Positions 1 to 12,100 of a stretch of DNA of 64,000 nucleotides are shown in pieces (the first letter of the stretch is position 1; each line of letters starts with the position of its first letter). This DNA comes from Delphinapterus leucas (lineage: Eukaryota > Chordata > Mammalia > Artiodactyla > Monodontidae), in the NCBI RefSeq assembly GCF_002288925.2, contig NW_022098076.1, positions 65,533,987-65,597,986 on the forward strand. Reading direction: 5' to 3'. A model generated the notes under the pieces. The model saw only the letters and a program-made list of their open reading frames with translations. It had not been told where the DNA came from and ran no database searches. A program made the translations under genes and the position numbers.

Positions 1-744
1 TTTTGAAGCCATGGTAGTTAACAAATCCCCTCAGGGAAACCATTTCCTAATGTTAGTTACAATGAAGCAGAACCTGAAGAGTAAGTGGGATGAACAAGTG
101 CAGTAGAGGAGTAGGAAGCAAAAGTCTTCCAGACAAAGGGAGTAGCCCATGCAAATGACCAGAACTGAGAGAATTTGGGGAACTAAAATCAGTTTTAGTC
201 CTGTAAAAAGATAAGAGGGCCCCTAGGACAGAACTCCTAGGAGCACCAATGTTTAAAGACTGGGCAGAAGAAAAGTCTGAAAAGGAGACTAAAGACTAAG
301 AAACAGGAGCAAAACATAAAAGTCAGGGAAATCAATAATTCAAGATAACAGTCAACAGGGTTGACTGGTGCCAGGAGGCTGCATCCCCAGTGCCTGGAAC
401 AGTATTCCATAAACAGTTGTTACATGAAAAAAGTGTGCACTGAATTTAGCAACAGAACTCATTGGTGACCTAGAAAAAGGACTTTCACTAGGGTGGGAAC
501 CAGGCATGGTGGAGTGAAGAGTGAATATGGGGTAAGGAAGTGAGTGTTGACAACCCCTCCAAGAGTTTTGGCTAAATCCCAAGTTCTCGCCATGACCTAA
601 GAGGCCCCTGCCCACACCTCTAACTTCAAACACAAGCTGACCTGGTGCCATCACCTTCTTGCTCAGTAGGACTCAGCCACGTGGTCCCTCTTTCAGGTCC
701 ACTTTCAAACTCAGGGTCCTCACCCACACTTTTCCTTCTGCTGG
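1..744. other. No gene seen; unique or very old DNA
   Basis: No exon, RNA gene or clear repeat stands out. A short stretch near 370-425 has the 'cccagtgcctggaacagt' wording typical of an L2 3' end, but it is too short to call firmly. The open frames here are short and of low complexity. Confidence 0.5.
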
Positions 745-1098
745 AGTTCACTCTTCTCTCCACCTCATCCCAACCCACAGCCCAACCAACTTCTACTCAT
801 CCTTCAAGGCTCAGCTGTCCTCAGTGAAGGCTTCCCGACTCCCCATCTGCTCCCCCAATCCCATGGTGCTAAGTTCCATCATTACACCATCCTGTTGCGC
901 ACTGAGCTTCCCCTCTGTGTCACTTAACCCGAGCGCAGCGAATTATTTGTGCAGATATTTGAGATTTATCTCCCCAGCTAGACCATAAGCTCCCCATCTA
1001 CGCTAGTCCCTAAGGGCAGGGACTGAACCCCAGGCCGGAAACAGTGACTGACACATAGTAGGCACTCAATACTGAACGAATAAATTAATAAATGAGCA
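745..1098 (+). mobile_element. L2 LINE, 3' fragment
   Basis: The block has the usual order of an L2 3' end: a C/T-rich part, then 'agaccataagctccc', 'agggcagggact', 'gacacatagtaggcactcaata', and a terminal run of 'gaataaat' units. Divergence is high, as expected for this ancient family. The start is approximate; the end lies in the terminal short repeats. Confidence 0.75.
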
Positions 1099-2418
1099 AG
1101 TGAAGGGATAAAATAGTAGTTTGAAGGAGCCGAGAGATCAAGGAAGGGCTTTTTTTTTTTAATGGGAGAGACTAAGGTTCGTTGAAATGTCCATGTGAAG
1201 GGGCCAGGGGAGAGGGAGAGGAGATAACCAAGAAAGCAAAATACCTGAGGAGGCGTAAGAGGATGACAGTGGGTGGAACAGGTGGAGGGATGGTCCTCAG
1301 ATGGCAGAAGAACCACCTTTCTCACTGAAGCAGGAAAGGAGGGAGGATGGGTGAGGATACAGTCTTAGTGGCAGGAAGTGGAGGGGGTACCTACCTAAGG
1401 GCTTGTTCTTTCTGTGAAATCAAAGTTTAAACCTTGGCTTCTCTTGATCCTAAATAGTCACACGCTTATTTGAATAGTCCCTTCAAACTTTACTTTGGAA
1501 TAGACAAAAATTAACAGAGCCACATAAACAAAGGAGATGGAAGAAGAGGATGGATTTGAGGTACATTCTGGGGCTATCTGGTGATGGACTGGATGAGAAG
1601 ATAATAGTTTTTAATTTAGTTTTTGCCAAGGTTACATAGATACATAAAGACTCAAATCGTTCTGTAAGACTTGTTGCTGCAAGTAGCTGTCCCTGCCCCC
1701 TTTATCTTTTCCCCAGAGGCAACTAATTTCAATTCTTTCTGTGAGTTCTTTTAGTATTTATATCTATATCAATAAATAGCATGTTTGTTTTTCTAATTCC
1801 TGATTATCCTTCCCACTATGGAAGATGAGAATTTAGCTCTTTTTTGCCAAATTTCTTCACCCCTACCACACACATGCACTCCTTCTGCTCCCCAATTCTC
1901 TATCTCAGTTTTTAGATAGATTGATGTTCTGTGTTTATATCTATGACTAAGTAAATGCAGTTTACATTTACTTGAGCCATGGACTAACCTGTGATTACTT
2001 TTCTTTTCCTTGCCTGCACACATTTTTTATTTTGTCTGAAGTTAATAGTTATCTCATTTTCCTTTCTTGTTATTAACGTTGTTACCATTAATTCGGCTCC
2101 AAGCTCTCCTCTTCTCCATATGTATACAACAGAGAGACTCTTAATTTCACCTTATTGAATAAATCTCTCCTGGGTCCTCCTGACCTGCTCCAATTGCCCT
2201 CAACTTCTGGGTACATGGCTGTCACCATGGTCCTGGCGGTTCCCTTTTCCTCTCTCCTTTGTTGAATCTTCTGTTTCCTGTCTCCCATGTCTTCCTGTCT
2301 CTTGGTTTACACCCTCAGTTTGGTGGAGCATATCCTCCAGTAGCTTCCTGAGAAAGGGTGCATAGGAAGTAAAATGATGGAGACCCCACCCGACTTAAAA
2401 TGTCATTCACCAGCATAG
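1099..2418. other. No gene seen; unique DNA
   Basis: Mixed A/T-rich and purine-rich sequence with no recognised exon, RNA gene or repeat that I can name. The short open frames show no familiar domain. Confidence 0.45.
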
Positions 2419-2507
2419 AAGAAAATATATACACAGGATCATTTTAATAGATGCAAACAAGCATTTATAAAATTCAACATAAATTCGTGATTTAAAAAGA
2501 AACCCTT

Positions 2508-2840
2508 GGGACTTCCCTGGTGGCGCAATGGTTAAGAATCTGCCTGCCAATGCAGGGGACACAGGTTCTAGCCCTGGTCCGGGAACATCCCACATGCTGC
2601 GGGACAACTAAGCCTGTGCGCCACAACTACTGAGCCTGTGCTCTAGAGCCCACAAGCCACAACTACTGAGCCTGTGTGCCACAACTACTGAAGCCCACGA
2701 ACCTAGAGCTTGTGCTCCACAACAAGAGAAGCCAACGCAATGAGAAGCCTGCACACCGCAACCAAGAGTAGCCCCCACTCGCCGCAACTAGAGAAAGCCT
2801 GCACACAGCAACGAAGACCCAGAAATAAATAAATAAATAA
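2508..2840 (+). mobile_element. CHR SINE, long type
   Basis: tRNA-Glu-derived head ('gggacttccctggtggcgca', B box 'acaggttctagccc'), then repeated 'gccacaactactgagcc' body units, and a tail of AAATA units. The long body distinguishes it from the short CHR copies elsewhere in the window. No clean TSD can be seen, and the copy is fairly diverged. Confidence 0.9.
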
Positions 2841-2845
2841 CTATA

Positions 2846-3048
2846 AAAAGTTACAAGAGCCTGGAGGAAAGGGGAGTGGGGTGTGGTTACAGAGTTTCTT
2901 TTGGGGGTGATGAAAAAGTTTTGGAAAAACATAGTCGTGATGATTACACAACAGTGTGAACATAATTAATGTCACTGAATCGTACCCTTAAAATAGTTAA
3001 AATGACAAATTTTGTATTATGTATATTTTACCATTAAAAAATTCCAAA
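2846..3048 (+). mobile_element. L1M 3' end fragment
   Basis: The wording 'gattacacaacagtgtgaa', 'gtcactgaatcgtaccctta' and 'atgtatattttaccattaaa' is that of an L1M 3' terminus. It lies directly after the SINE and interrupts the older L1M ORF2, so the SINE probably inserted in or next to this fragment. Confidence 0.7.
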
Positions 3049-4466
3049 AAATGCCTAGCAAATTAAGAATAAAGAAAACTTCCTGATAAGAAGTACCTAT
3101 AAAAGGAGTCTGATAAGGAGTACCTATAAAATAATAACATTAAAAGGTCATCCTAAATAGGAAAACATTAGAATAATTCACTTTAAATAAGAAATGAGAC
3201 AAGACAGTCAAGTCTTTCTATTTCTATTCAGCATAGTATTAAAGGCCCAGCCAGCACAAAAAGAGAAGAAAATGAAAGAAGGAATGGAAAGGAAAAAAAT
3301 AGAACTGGCATTATTTTCAGATGATATAACTGTTTGCACAGGACAGCAAAAAAGATCTACGAGCAAATTATTAGAAATAATAAGCAAGTTTAGCAAAAGT
3401 CAAATGCATACTCTTGTATTCTTGGAATAAACAAACAGAAAACGTAATTAAAGAAAAGGCAAAATTCACAATAGTTTCAAAGGACACCAAGAACCTAGAA
3501 GTAAGTCTAAAAATACATGTAATACTACAGACAGAATTATAAAACTTTATGAGTAGCCAGTAAGATGACCCCAATAAATGAAAGGATATATCACATTGTG
3601 AATAGGAAAACAATAGCATAATGTTGTCCGTCTCCCCAGTTCAATAAAGTTCCAATCAATATGTTAGCATGTATTTCTATAGAACTTGATAAGCTGATTA
3701 CAAAATTTAAATAAAAGAGTAAAAGGGGGAAAATTGCCAAAACTTTTATGAAGAAGATGAGCATGGAGGGAAAAATTGAAGAATTACCCCACTAGATATG
3801 ATGCTTTTTTTTTTTGGTGAAACTACAGTAATTAAGACAAGATGCTATAGGCACTGGAACAGACAAATATAGAGTATGGTATTGAATACAGAGCTCAGAT
3901 ATAGACCCATACATACATGAGTCTTTGGTATACAACAGGGGTGGCCTGCCAAATCAGTGAGAAAATAAATAGAGCGGGATAAAAAGAAAAAGGTCTTCCA
4001 TATGGAAAAATATGAAATTAAATCCCTATTCCACATCATGTACTGAAATTAATTCCAGATGGATTGAGGCTTAACTATAAAAAAATTAAAACTCTTAACA
4101 AAATTCATAGGCAAATATCTTTTAGACTTTGAGGTAGCAAAGAATTTCCTAAATAATACTTAAAAAGCGCTAACAATTTAAAACTTTTTACAAATTCAGC
4201 CATACTAAAATTAAGAACTTCTTTTTGTCAAAAGAAAGTAAAAGCAAGCTACAAATGGGGGAAACATGGGGGAATATATAATAATTATTCCTGGGCAGCA
4301 GGTATAACTGGTATTGTCCTGGGAAAATCAGGATGCAGGTCACCCTAACTCAGGCCCAGTAATTCTACTCCTAGTATAAAAGCTACAAGAAACTTTTATC
4401 CATAAACACATGGAGGCATCTAAAAAGAATGTTCATAGGAACGCTGTTCACGATAGCAAACCTTGG

Positions 4467-4838
4467 TGTTATGGACTGAATGTTTGTGTCCATGCAAAAT
4501 TCATATGTTGAAGTCCTAACCCCCAATGTGATGGTATTTGGAGGTAATTGCATTTATATGAGGTCATGACGGTGGGATCCCCATGATGGGATTAGTGTCC
4601 TTACAAAAAGAAGAAAAGGAATCAGAGCTCTCTCTTTCTCTGCCTTGTGAGGATAAGGCGAGAAGGCAGCTGTCTGCATGCCAGGAGGAAGGACCTCACC
4701 AGGAACTGAACTGGCCAGGACCTTGATCTTGGAGTTCTCAGTTTCTACAACTGTGAGTAATAAATATATATTGTTTAAACCCCTCAGTCAATGGTTATAG
4801 CAGCAATTTTGTTATAGCAGCCTGAGCTAATTAAAACG
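4467..4838 (+). mobile_element. MLT1-type solo LTR (ERVL-MaLR)
   Basis: It begins TGTTATGGACTGAATG and runs through the usual 'aattcatatgttgaagtcc', 'gatgggattagtgtcc', 'gagaaggcagctgtctgc' and 'aataaatatatattgttt' wording, ending 'cagcctgagctaatt'. The 5 bp flanks are CTTGG (4462-4466) and CCTGG (4839-4843), a 5-bp TSD with one change, as expected for this class. It sits inside the old L1M, whose text resumes at once. No internal region is present, so this is a solo LTR. The last base pair reads CG where CA is expected. Confidence 0.85.
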
Positions 4839-5089
4839 CCTGGAAACAAAGCAAATACCCATCAACAAGAGAGTGGATGAGTAAAATATGGTATATTCAC
4901 ACAGTGGCATATAATAGAGCAGTCAACAGGAATGAGTTACAGCTATACACATCAGTATGAATAAATCCTAAAAATATAATGTTAATTTAAAAAGTAAGTC
5001 CTAAGGGGATACATACAGAATGATATGCTTTTTATCAAATTAAAAACAACTTAAAAAAAAACTTACTTTGCAGGAATACGATTGAATGA

Positions 5090-5595
5090 GTATGATTGGG
5101 TTTATGATATGTCAACTTAGCTAAACTGGAGCTACATTTCCCAGAATTCCCTCTGGGTTAACTCTGGGTTAGCAAGGGTCTCAAATGAAAGTTAAACGAC
5201 TTTTGGCAGGTGGACCTTCTTTATTTCAGAAGGTGGGAATGGGGGTACCACGACCTATTGTAGCTCACGAGCATCATCACTGACCTGCTGCCTCAACACA
5301 TTGGCTTGGAGAACTGGTGGTTCCATGGTAACTCCACCTTCTCCTTCAGCTTCAGATTCTTTCAGTGAATCCTGGCCCAGTGAGTACAGCTGCATGCCTC
5401 CTCAGCTCCTGCTGGGTCTCCTCCTTCAGCTCCTCCAACTCCTGGGCTAGACCAATCACCAGATACAGAAACAACCATGCAACAATGGTTTAGCTCTGGC
5501 AACTACATGGAGTCAAATCTCTTTCATAAATTCCGTACTCTATATCATTCTTATGGCTCTGCTTCTATGATCTAAATCCTGACTGACACAATGAC
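5090..5595 (+). mobile_element. Unassigned old repeat inserted in L1M
   Basis: L1M-like text stops near 5085 and resumes near 5596, so about 500 bp were inserted. The insert runs from 'tatgatatgtcaacttagct' to 'aatcctgactgacaca', which looks like the ends of an old LTR or DNA transposon. I cannot name the family and see no clear TSD. Confidence 0.4.
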
Positions 5596-6188
5596 ATACA
5601 CCAATCTAAAAAGGAAAGTAAAAGGAATGGTAAATATAGGATTCAGGACACTGGTTACTTGGGTTAGGAAGAAACAGGAGGTTAGACCAGGGAAGGACTG
5701 TAAATGTAACTTATTGCAATAATTCTAGTTTTTGTGTTGAATGGTGAGTTTATAATTGCCTATTACATAAAAAATAAATATAGTTACATGAATGAATGGA
5801 TGGGTGGCCATGTATGGACAAATGAAGAATTATGAATATTCTAATTATATGAAACTATGGCAAGAGAAAGGGAGAGAGAGTAACAAGTAATTTGTTTTGA
5901 AAGAACATACACTTGAAATAACATCATCATTTTAACTTACCTCCCATTGATTCAAACTTGGTCCCCTGGCCACATCTAGTTGAAAAGACAGCTGGGAAAT
6001 GTCTTTAGTTGGGCAGACCATATTAACTGGATGAATTGCAAGGTGACTTATGTCTAAAGGGAAGAAAAAGACAAGGGCTACTGGGAGAAAATGAACAGTC
6101 TTTGCCCCAGGTGAGGACTATAGAAACAAAAGATTCATGAGGTATTTTGAAAAAAGAATTAGTCAGCTCTTTAATGAACACAGATGTC

Positions 6189-6203
6189 AAAAAGCACTCT
6201 GTG
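6189..6203 (+). repeat. 5' target site duplication of the 6.7-kb L1
   Basis: AAAAAGCACTCTGTG, identical to 12935-12949 after the A tail. The inferred nick on the other strand, TTTTT/GA, fits the L1 endonuclease preference (TTTT/AA-like). Confidence 0.95.
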
Positions 6204-7616
6204 GAAGATGGTGGAAGAGTAAGACGCGGAGATCACCTTCCTCCCCACAGATACATCAGAAATACATCTACACGTGGAACAACTCCTACAGAACACCTAC
6301 TGAACGCTGGCAGAAGACCTCAGACTTCCCAAAAGGCAAGACACTCCCCACGTACCTGGGTAGGGCAAAAGTAAAAAGAAAAAACAGAGACAAAAGAACA
6401 GGGATGGGACCTGCACTAGTGGGAGGGAGCTGTGAAGGAGGAAAGGTTTCCACACACTAGGAGCCCCTTCGCGGGCGGAGACTGCGGGTGGAGGAGGTGG
6501 GGAGCTTCGGGGCCGCGGAGGAGAGCACAGCAACAGGGGTGCGGAGGGCAAAGCGGAGAGATTCCCGCACAGAGGATCAGGGCCGACCGGCACTCACCAG
6601 CCCGAGAGGCCTGTCTGCTCAGCCGCCGGGGCGGGCAGGGGCTGGGAGCTGAGGCTCGGACTTCAGTCAGAGCGCAGGGAGAGGACTGGGGTTGGCAGCG
6701 TGAAAACAGCCTGAAGGGGCTAGTTTGCCACAGCTGGACGGGAGGGAGTCGGGGGAAAAGTCTGGAACTGCCAAAGGGGCAAAAGACTTTTTCTTCTCTC
6801 TTCGTTTCCTGGTGCGCGAGGAGAGGGGATTAAGAGCGCTGCTTAAAGGAGCTCCAGAGATGGGCGCGAGCCGCAGCTAACAGCATGGATGCCAGAGACA
6901 GACATGAGACGCTAAGGCTGCTGCTGCCACCACCAAGAAGCCTGTGTGCGAGCACAGGTCACTCTCCACACCCCGATTCCGGGGAGCCTGTGCAGCCCGC
7001 CACTGCCAGGGTCCTGGGATCCAGGGACAACTTCCCCGGGAGAACACACGGCGCGCCTCAGGCTGGTGCAACGTCACGCCGGCCTCTGCTGCTGCAGGCT
7101 CGCCCCACATCCGTGCCCCTCCCTCCCCGTGGCCTGAGTGAGTCGGAGCCCCCAAATCAGCGGCTCCTTTAACCCCGACCTGTCTGAGCGAAGAACAGAC
7201 GCCCTCCAGTGACCTACACGCAGAGGCGGGACCAAATCCAAAGCTGAATCCCGGGAGCTGTGCGAACAAAGAAGAGAAAGGGAAATTCTCCCAGCAGCCT
7301 CAGGAGCAGCGGAGTAGATCTCCACAATCAACTTGATGTACCCTGCATCTGTGAAATACCTGAATAGACAATGAATCATCCCAAATTGAGGAGGTGGACT
7401 TTGAGAGCAAGATTTATTATTTTTTCCCCTTTTCCTCTTTTAGTGAGTGTGTATGTGTATGCTTCTGTGTGAGATTTTGCCTGTATAGCTTTGCTTTCAC
7501 TATTTGTCTTAGGGTTCTATCCGTCCTTTTTTTTTTTTTTTTTTACTTTTTAAAAAAAATTTTTTATTAATGATTATTTTTTATTTTAATAACTTTATTT
7601 TCTTTTCTTTTATCCC

Positions 7617-7666
<50 letters not shown>

Positions 7667-8185
7667 ACTTTTTCTCCCTTTTAATCTGAGTCAGGTGGAT
7701 GAAAGGCTCTTTGTGCTGCAGCCAGTAGTCAGTGCTGCGCCTCTGAGGTGGGAGAGCCAACTTCAGGACACTGGTCCACAAGAGACCTCCCAGCTCCACA
7801 TAATATCAAATGGCAAAGATCTCCCAGAGATCTCCATCTCAACACCAACACCCAGCTTCACTCAACGACCAGCAAGCTACAGTGCTGGACACCCTATGCC
7901 AAACAACTAGCAAGACAGGAACACAACCCCACCCATTAACAGAGAGGCTGCCTAAACTCATAAGTCCACAGACACCCCAAAACACACCACCAGACGTGGA
8001 CCTGCCCACCAGAAAGACAAGATCCAGCCTCAACCACCAGAACACAGGCACTAGTCCCCTCCACCAGGAAGCCTACACAACCTGCTGAACCAACATTAGC
8101 CACTGGGAGCAGACACCAAAAACAACGGGAACTACGAACCTTCAGCCTGCGAAAAGGAGACCCCAAACACAGTAAGATAAGCAAA
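6204..8185 (+). promoter_or_regulatory. L1 5' UTR / internal promoter region
   Basis: About 2 kb upstream of ORF1. In L1 elements this region carries the internal RNA polymerase II promoter. Here 6450-7250 is G+C-rich and still holds many CpG sites (for example 'cgcgggcgg' near 6470 and 'ggggccgcgg' near 6510). It is followed by a T-rich stretch (7510-7600), a CTTT microsatellite and an A/C-rich leader into ORF1. Several open frames of 60-130 codons on both strands look incidental. Confidence 0.75.
7617..7666 (+). repeat. (CTTT)n microsatellite
   Basis: About 12 near-perfect CTTT units inside the L1 5' UTR, following a longer T-rich stretch. Probably polymorphic in length. Confidence 0.95.
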
Positions 8186-9100
8186 ATGAGAAGACAGAAA
8201 AACACACAGCAGATGAAGGAGCAAGATAAAAACCCACCAGACGTAACAAATGAAGAGGAAATAGGCAGTCTACCTGAAAAAGAATTCAGAATAATGATAG
8301 TAAAGATGATCCAAAATGTTGGAAATAGAATAGACAAAATGCAAGACACATTTAACAAGGACCTAGAAGAGCTAAATATGAAACAAGCAATGATGAACAA
8401 CACAATAAATGAAATTAAAAATACTCTAGAAGGGATCAATAGCAGAATAACTGAGGCAGAAGAACGGATAAGTGACCTGGAAGATAAAATAGTGGAAATA
8501 ACTACTGCAGAGCAGAATAAAGAAAAAAGAATGAAAAGAACTGAGGACAGTCTCAGAGACCTCTGGGACAACATTAAACACACCAACATTCGAATTATAG
8601 GGGTTCCAGAAGAAGAAGAGAAAAAGAAAGGGACTGAGAAAATATTTGAAGAGATTATAGTTGAAAACTTCCCTAATATGGGAAAGGAAATAGTTAATGA
8701 AGTCCAGGAAGCACAGAGAGTCCCATACAGGATAAATCCAAGGAGAAACATGCCGAGACACATATTAATCACACTATCAAAAATTAAATACAAAGAAAAC
8801 ATATTAAAAGCAGCAAGGGAAAAATAACACACAAGAGAATCCCCATAAGGTTAACATCTGATTTTCAGCAGAAACTCTGCAAGCCAGAAGGAACTGGCAG
8901 GACATATTTAAAGTGATGAAGGAGAAAAACCTACAACCAAGATTACTCTACCCAGCAAGGATCTCATTCAGATTTGATGGAGAAATTAAAACCTTTGCAC
9001 AGAAGCGAAAGCTGAGAGAGTTCAGCACCACCAAACCAGCTTTATAACAAATGCTAAAGGATCTTCTCTAGGCAAGAAACATGAGAGAAAGAAAAGACCT
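8186..9100 (+). pseudogene. L1 ORF1 (RNA-binding chaperone), broken
   Basis: L1 ORF1 protein binds L1 RNA as a trimer and acts as a nucleic acid chaperone. The open part is 213 codons (8186-8827). It has a charged N-terminus, a long coiled coil at about residues 45-125 (heptads such as 'NSRITEAEERISDLEDKI'), and an RRM-like part starting at 'NIRIIGVPEEEE' (about 133-165). The frame then hits TAA at 8825. Sequence matching the usual C-terminal domain continues to about 9100 but in another frame, with a second single-base frame break near 8863. The product would lack the C-terminal domain, so it should not be functional. The start is the first ATG with the usual MRRQK-type N-terminus. Confidence 0.9.
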
Positions 9101-9129
9101 ACAATAACAAACCCAAAACAACTAAGAAA

Positions 9130-12100
9130 ATGGGAATAGGAACATACATATCGATAACTACCTTAAATGTGAAAGGATTAAATGCTCCCACCAAAAGACA
9201 CAGACTGGCTGAATGGATACAAAAACAAGACCCATATATATGCTGTCTACAAGAGACCCACTTCAGACCTAGAGACACATACACACTGAAAGTGAGGGGA
9301 TGGAAAAAGATATTCCATGCAAATGGAAACCAAAAGAAAACTGGAGTAGCAATTCTCATATCAGACAAAATAGACTTTAAAATAAAGACTATTAGAAGAG
9401 ACAAAGAAGGACACTACATAATGATCAAGGGATTGATCCAAGAAGAAGATATAACAATTGTAAATATTTATGCACCCAACATAGGAGCACCTCAATACAT
9501 AAGGCAAATACTAACAGGCATAAAAGGGGAAATTGACAGTAACACATTCATAGTAGGGTACTTTAACACCCCACTTTCACCAATGGACAGGTCATCCAAA
9601 ATGAAAATAAATAAGGAAACACAAGCTTTAAATGATACATTAAACAAGATGGACTTAATTGATATTTATAGAACATTCCATCCAAAAACAACAGAATACA
9701 CATTTTTCTCAAGTGCTCATGAAACATTCTCCAGAATAGATCATATCTTGGGTCACAAATCAAGCCTTGGTAAATTTAAGATAATTGAAATTGTATCAAG
9801 TATCTCTTCTGACCACAACGCTATGAGACTAGATATCAATTACAGGAAAAGATCTGTAAAAAATACAAACACATGGAGGCTAAACAATACACTACTTAAT
9901 AACGAAGTGATCACTGAAGAAATCAAAGAGGAAATCAAAAAATACCTAGAAACAAATGACAATGGAGACACGACAACCCAAAACCTATGGGATGCAGCAA
10001 AAGCAGTTCTAAGAGGGAAGTTTATAGCAATACAATCCTACCTTAAGAAACAGAAAACATCTCGAATAAACAACCTAACCTTGCACCTAAAGCAATTAGA
10101 GAAAGAAGAACAAAAAGACCCCAAAGTTAGCAGAAGGAAAGAAATCATAAAGATCAGGTCAGAAATAAATGAAAAAGAAATGAAGTAAACGATAGCAAAG
10201 TTCAATAAAACTAAAAGCTGGTTCTTTGAGAAGATAAACAAAATTGGTGAAGCATTAGCCAGACTCATTAAGAAAAAAAGGGAGAAGACTCAAATCAATA
10301 GAATTAGAAATGAAAAAGGAGAAGTAACAACTGACACTGCAGAAATACAAAAGATCATGAGAGATTACTACAAGCAACTCTATGCCAATAAAATGGACAA
10401 CCTGGAAGAAATGGACAAATTCTTAGAAATGCACAACCTGCAAAGGCTGAATCAGGAAGAAATAGAAAATATGAACAGACCAATCACAAGCACTGAAATT
10501 GAAACTGTGATTAAAAATCTTCCAACAAACAAAAGCCCAGGACCAGATGGCTTCACAGGCGAATTCTATCAAACATTTAGAGAAGAGCTAACACCTATCC
10601 TTCTCAAACTCTTCCAAAATATAGCAGAGGAAGGAACACTCTCAAACTCATTCTACGAGGCCACCATCACCCTGATACCCAAACCAGACAAGGATGTCAC
10701 AAAGAAAAAAACTACAGGCCAATATCACTGATGAACATAGATGCAAAAATCCTCAACAAGATACTAGCAAACAGAATCCAACAGCACATTAAGAGGATCA
10801 TGCACCATGATCAAGTGGGGTTTATTCCAGGAATGCAAGGATTCTTCAGTATATGCAAATCAATCAATGTGATACACCATATTAACAAATTGAAGGAGAA
10901 AAGCCATACGGTCATCTCAATAGATGCAGAGAAAGCTTTCGACAAAATTGAACACCCATTTATGATAAAAACCCTGCAGAAAGTAGGCATAGAGGGAACT
11001 TTCCTCAACATAATAAAGGGCATATATGACAAACCCACAGCCAACATCGTCCTCAATGGTGAAAAACTGAAAGCATTTCCACTAAGGTCAGGAACAAGAC
11101 AAGGTTGCCCACTCTCACCACTATTATTCAACATAGTTTTGGAAGTTTTAGCCACAACAATCAGAGAAGAAAAGGAAATAAAAGGAATCCAAATCGGAAA
11201 AGAAGATGTAAAGCTGTCACTGTTTGCAGATGACATGATACTATACATAGAGAATCCTAAAGATGCTACCAGAAAACTACTAGAGCTAATCAATGAATTT
11301 GGTAAAGTAGCAGGATACAAAATTAATGCACAGAAATCTCTGACATTCCTATACACTAATGATGAAAAATCTGAAAGTGAAATCAAGAAAACACTCCCAT
11401 TTACCATTGCAACAAAAAGAATAAAATATCTGGGAATAAACCTACCTAAGGAGACAAAAGACCTGTATGCAGAAAATTATAAGACACTGATGAAAGAAAT
11501 TAAAGACGATACAAATAGATGGAGAGATATACCATGTTCTTGGATTGGAAGCATCAACATTGTGAAAATGACTGTATGACCCAAAGCAATCTACAGATTC
11601 AATGCAATCCCTATCAAACTACCACTGGCATTTTTCACAGAACTAGAACAAAAAATTTCACAATTTGTATAGAAACACAAAAGACCCAGAATAGCCAAAG
11701 CAATCTTGAGAATGAAAAACAGAGCTGGAGGAATCAGGCTCCCTGACTTCAGACTATACTACAAAGCTACAGTAATCAAGACAGTATGGTACTGGCACAA
11801 AACAGAAAGATAGGTCAATGGAACAGGATAGAAAGCCCAGAGATAAACCCACGCACATATGGTCACCTTATCTTTGATAAAGGAGGCAAGAATATACAAT
11901 GAAGAAAAGACAGCCTCTTTAACAAGTGGTGCTGGGAAAAATGGACAGCTACATGTAAAAGAATGAAATTAGAACACTCCCTAACACCATACACAAAAAT
12001 AAACACAAAAATAAACTCAAAATGTAAGGCCAAACACTGTAAAAATCTTAGAGAAAAACATAGGAGAACACTCTATGACGTAAATCACAGCAAGGTCCTT

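Larger units (their letters stand above)
2419..5780 (+). mobile_element. Old L1M ORF2 and 3' region, split by several insertions
   Basis: Pieces at 2419-2507, 3050-4461, 4839-5085 and about 5596-5780 line up in order with L1 ORF2 and 3' sequence. They start with the 'atagatgcaaacaagcattt' stretch (RT region) and pass a decayed FADD-like motif (FSDD) near 3319. They end with C-terminal wording (4845-4935) and 3' UTR-like sequence. Many frame breaks make it a fossil. A CHR SINE, another L1 3' end, an MLT1 LTR and an unassigned insert interrupt it, so it is older than all of them. Confidence 0.75.

Noticed and set aside
6432..7379. Open frames of 95-133 codons on both strands in the L1 5' UTR
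   Set aside because: They overlap each other in G+C-rich sequence, show no domain, and lie in a region expected to be an untranslated promoter.
7936..8832. 298-codon open frame on the minus strand
   Set aside because: It lies antisense to L1 ORF1 and its leader; its hydrophobic, Ser/Phe/Ile-rich product is the expected shadow of A-rich, Glu/Lys-coding sequence.
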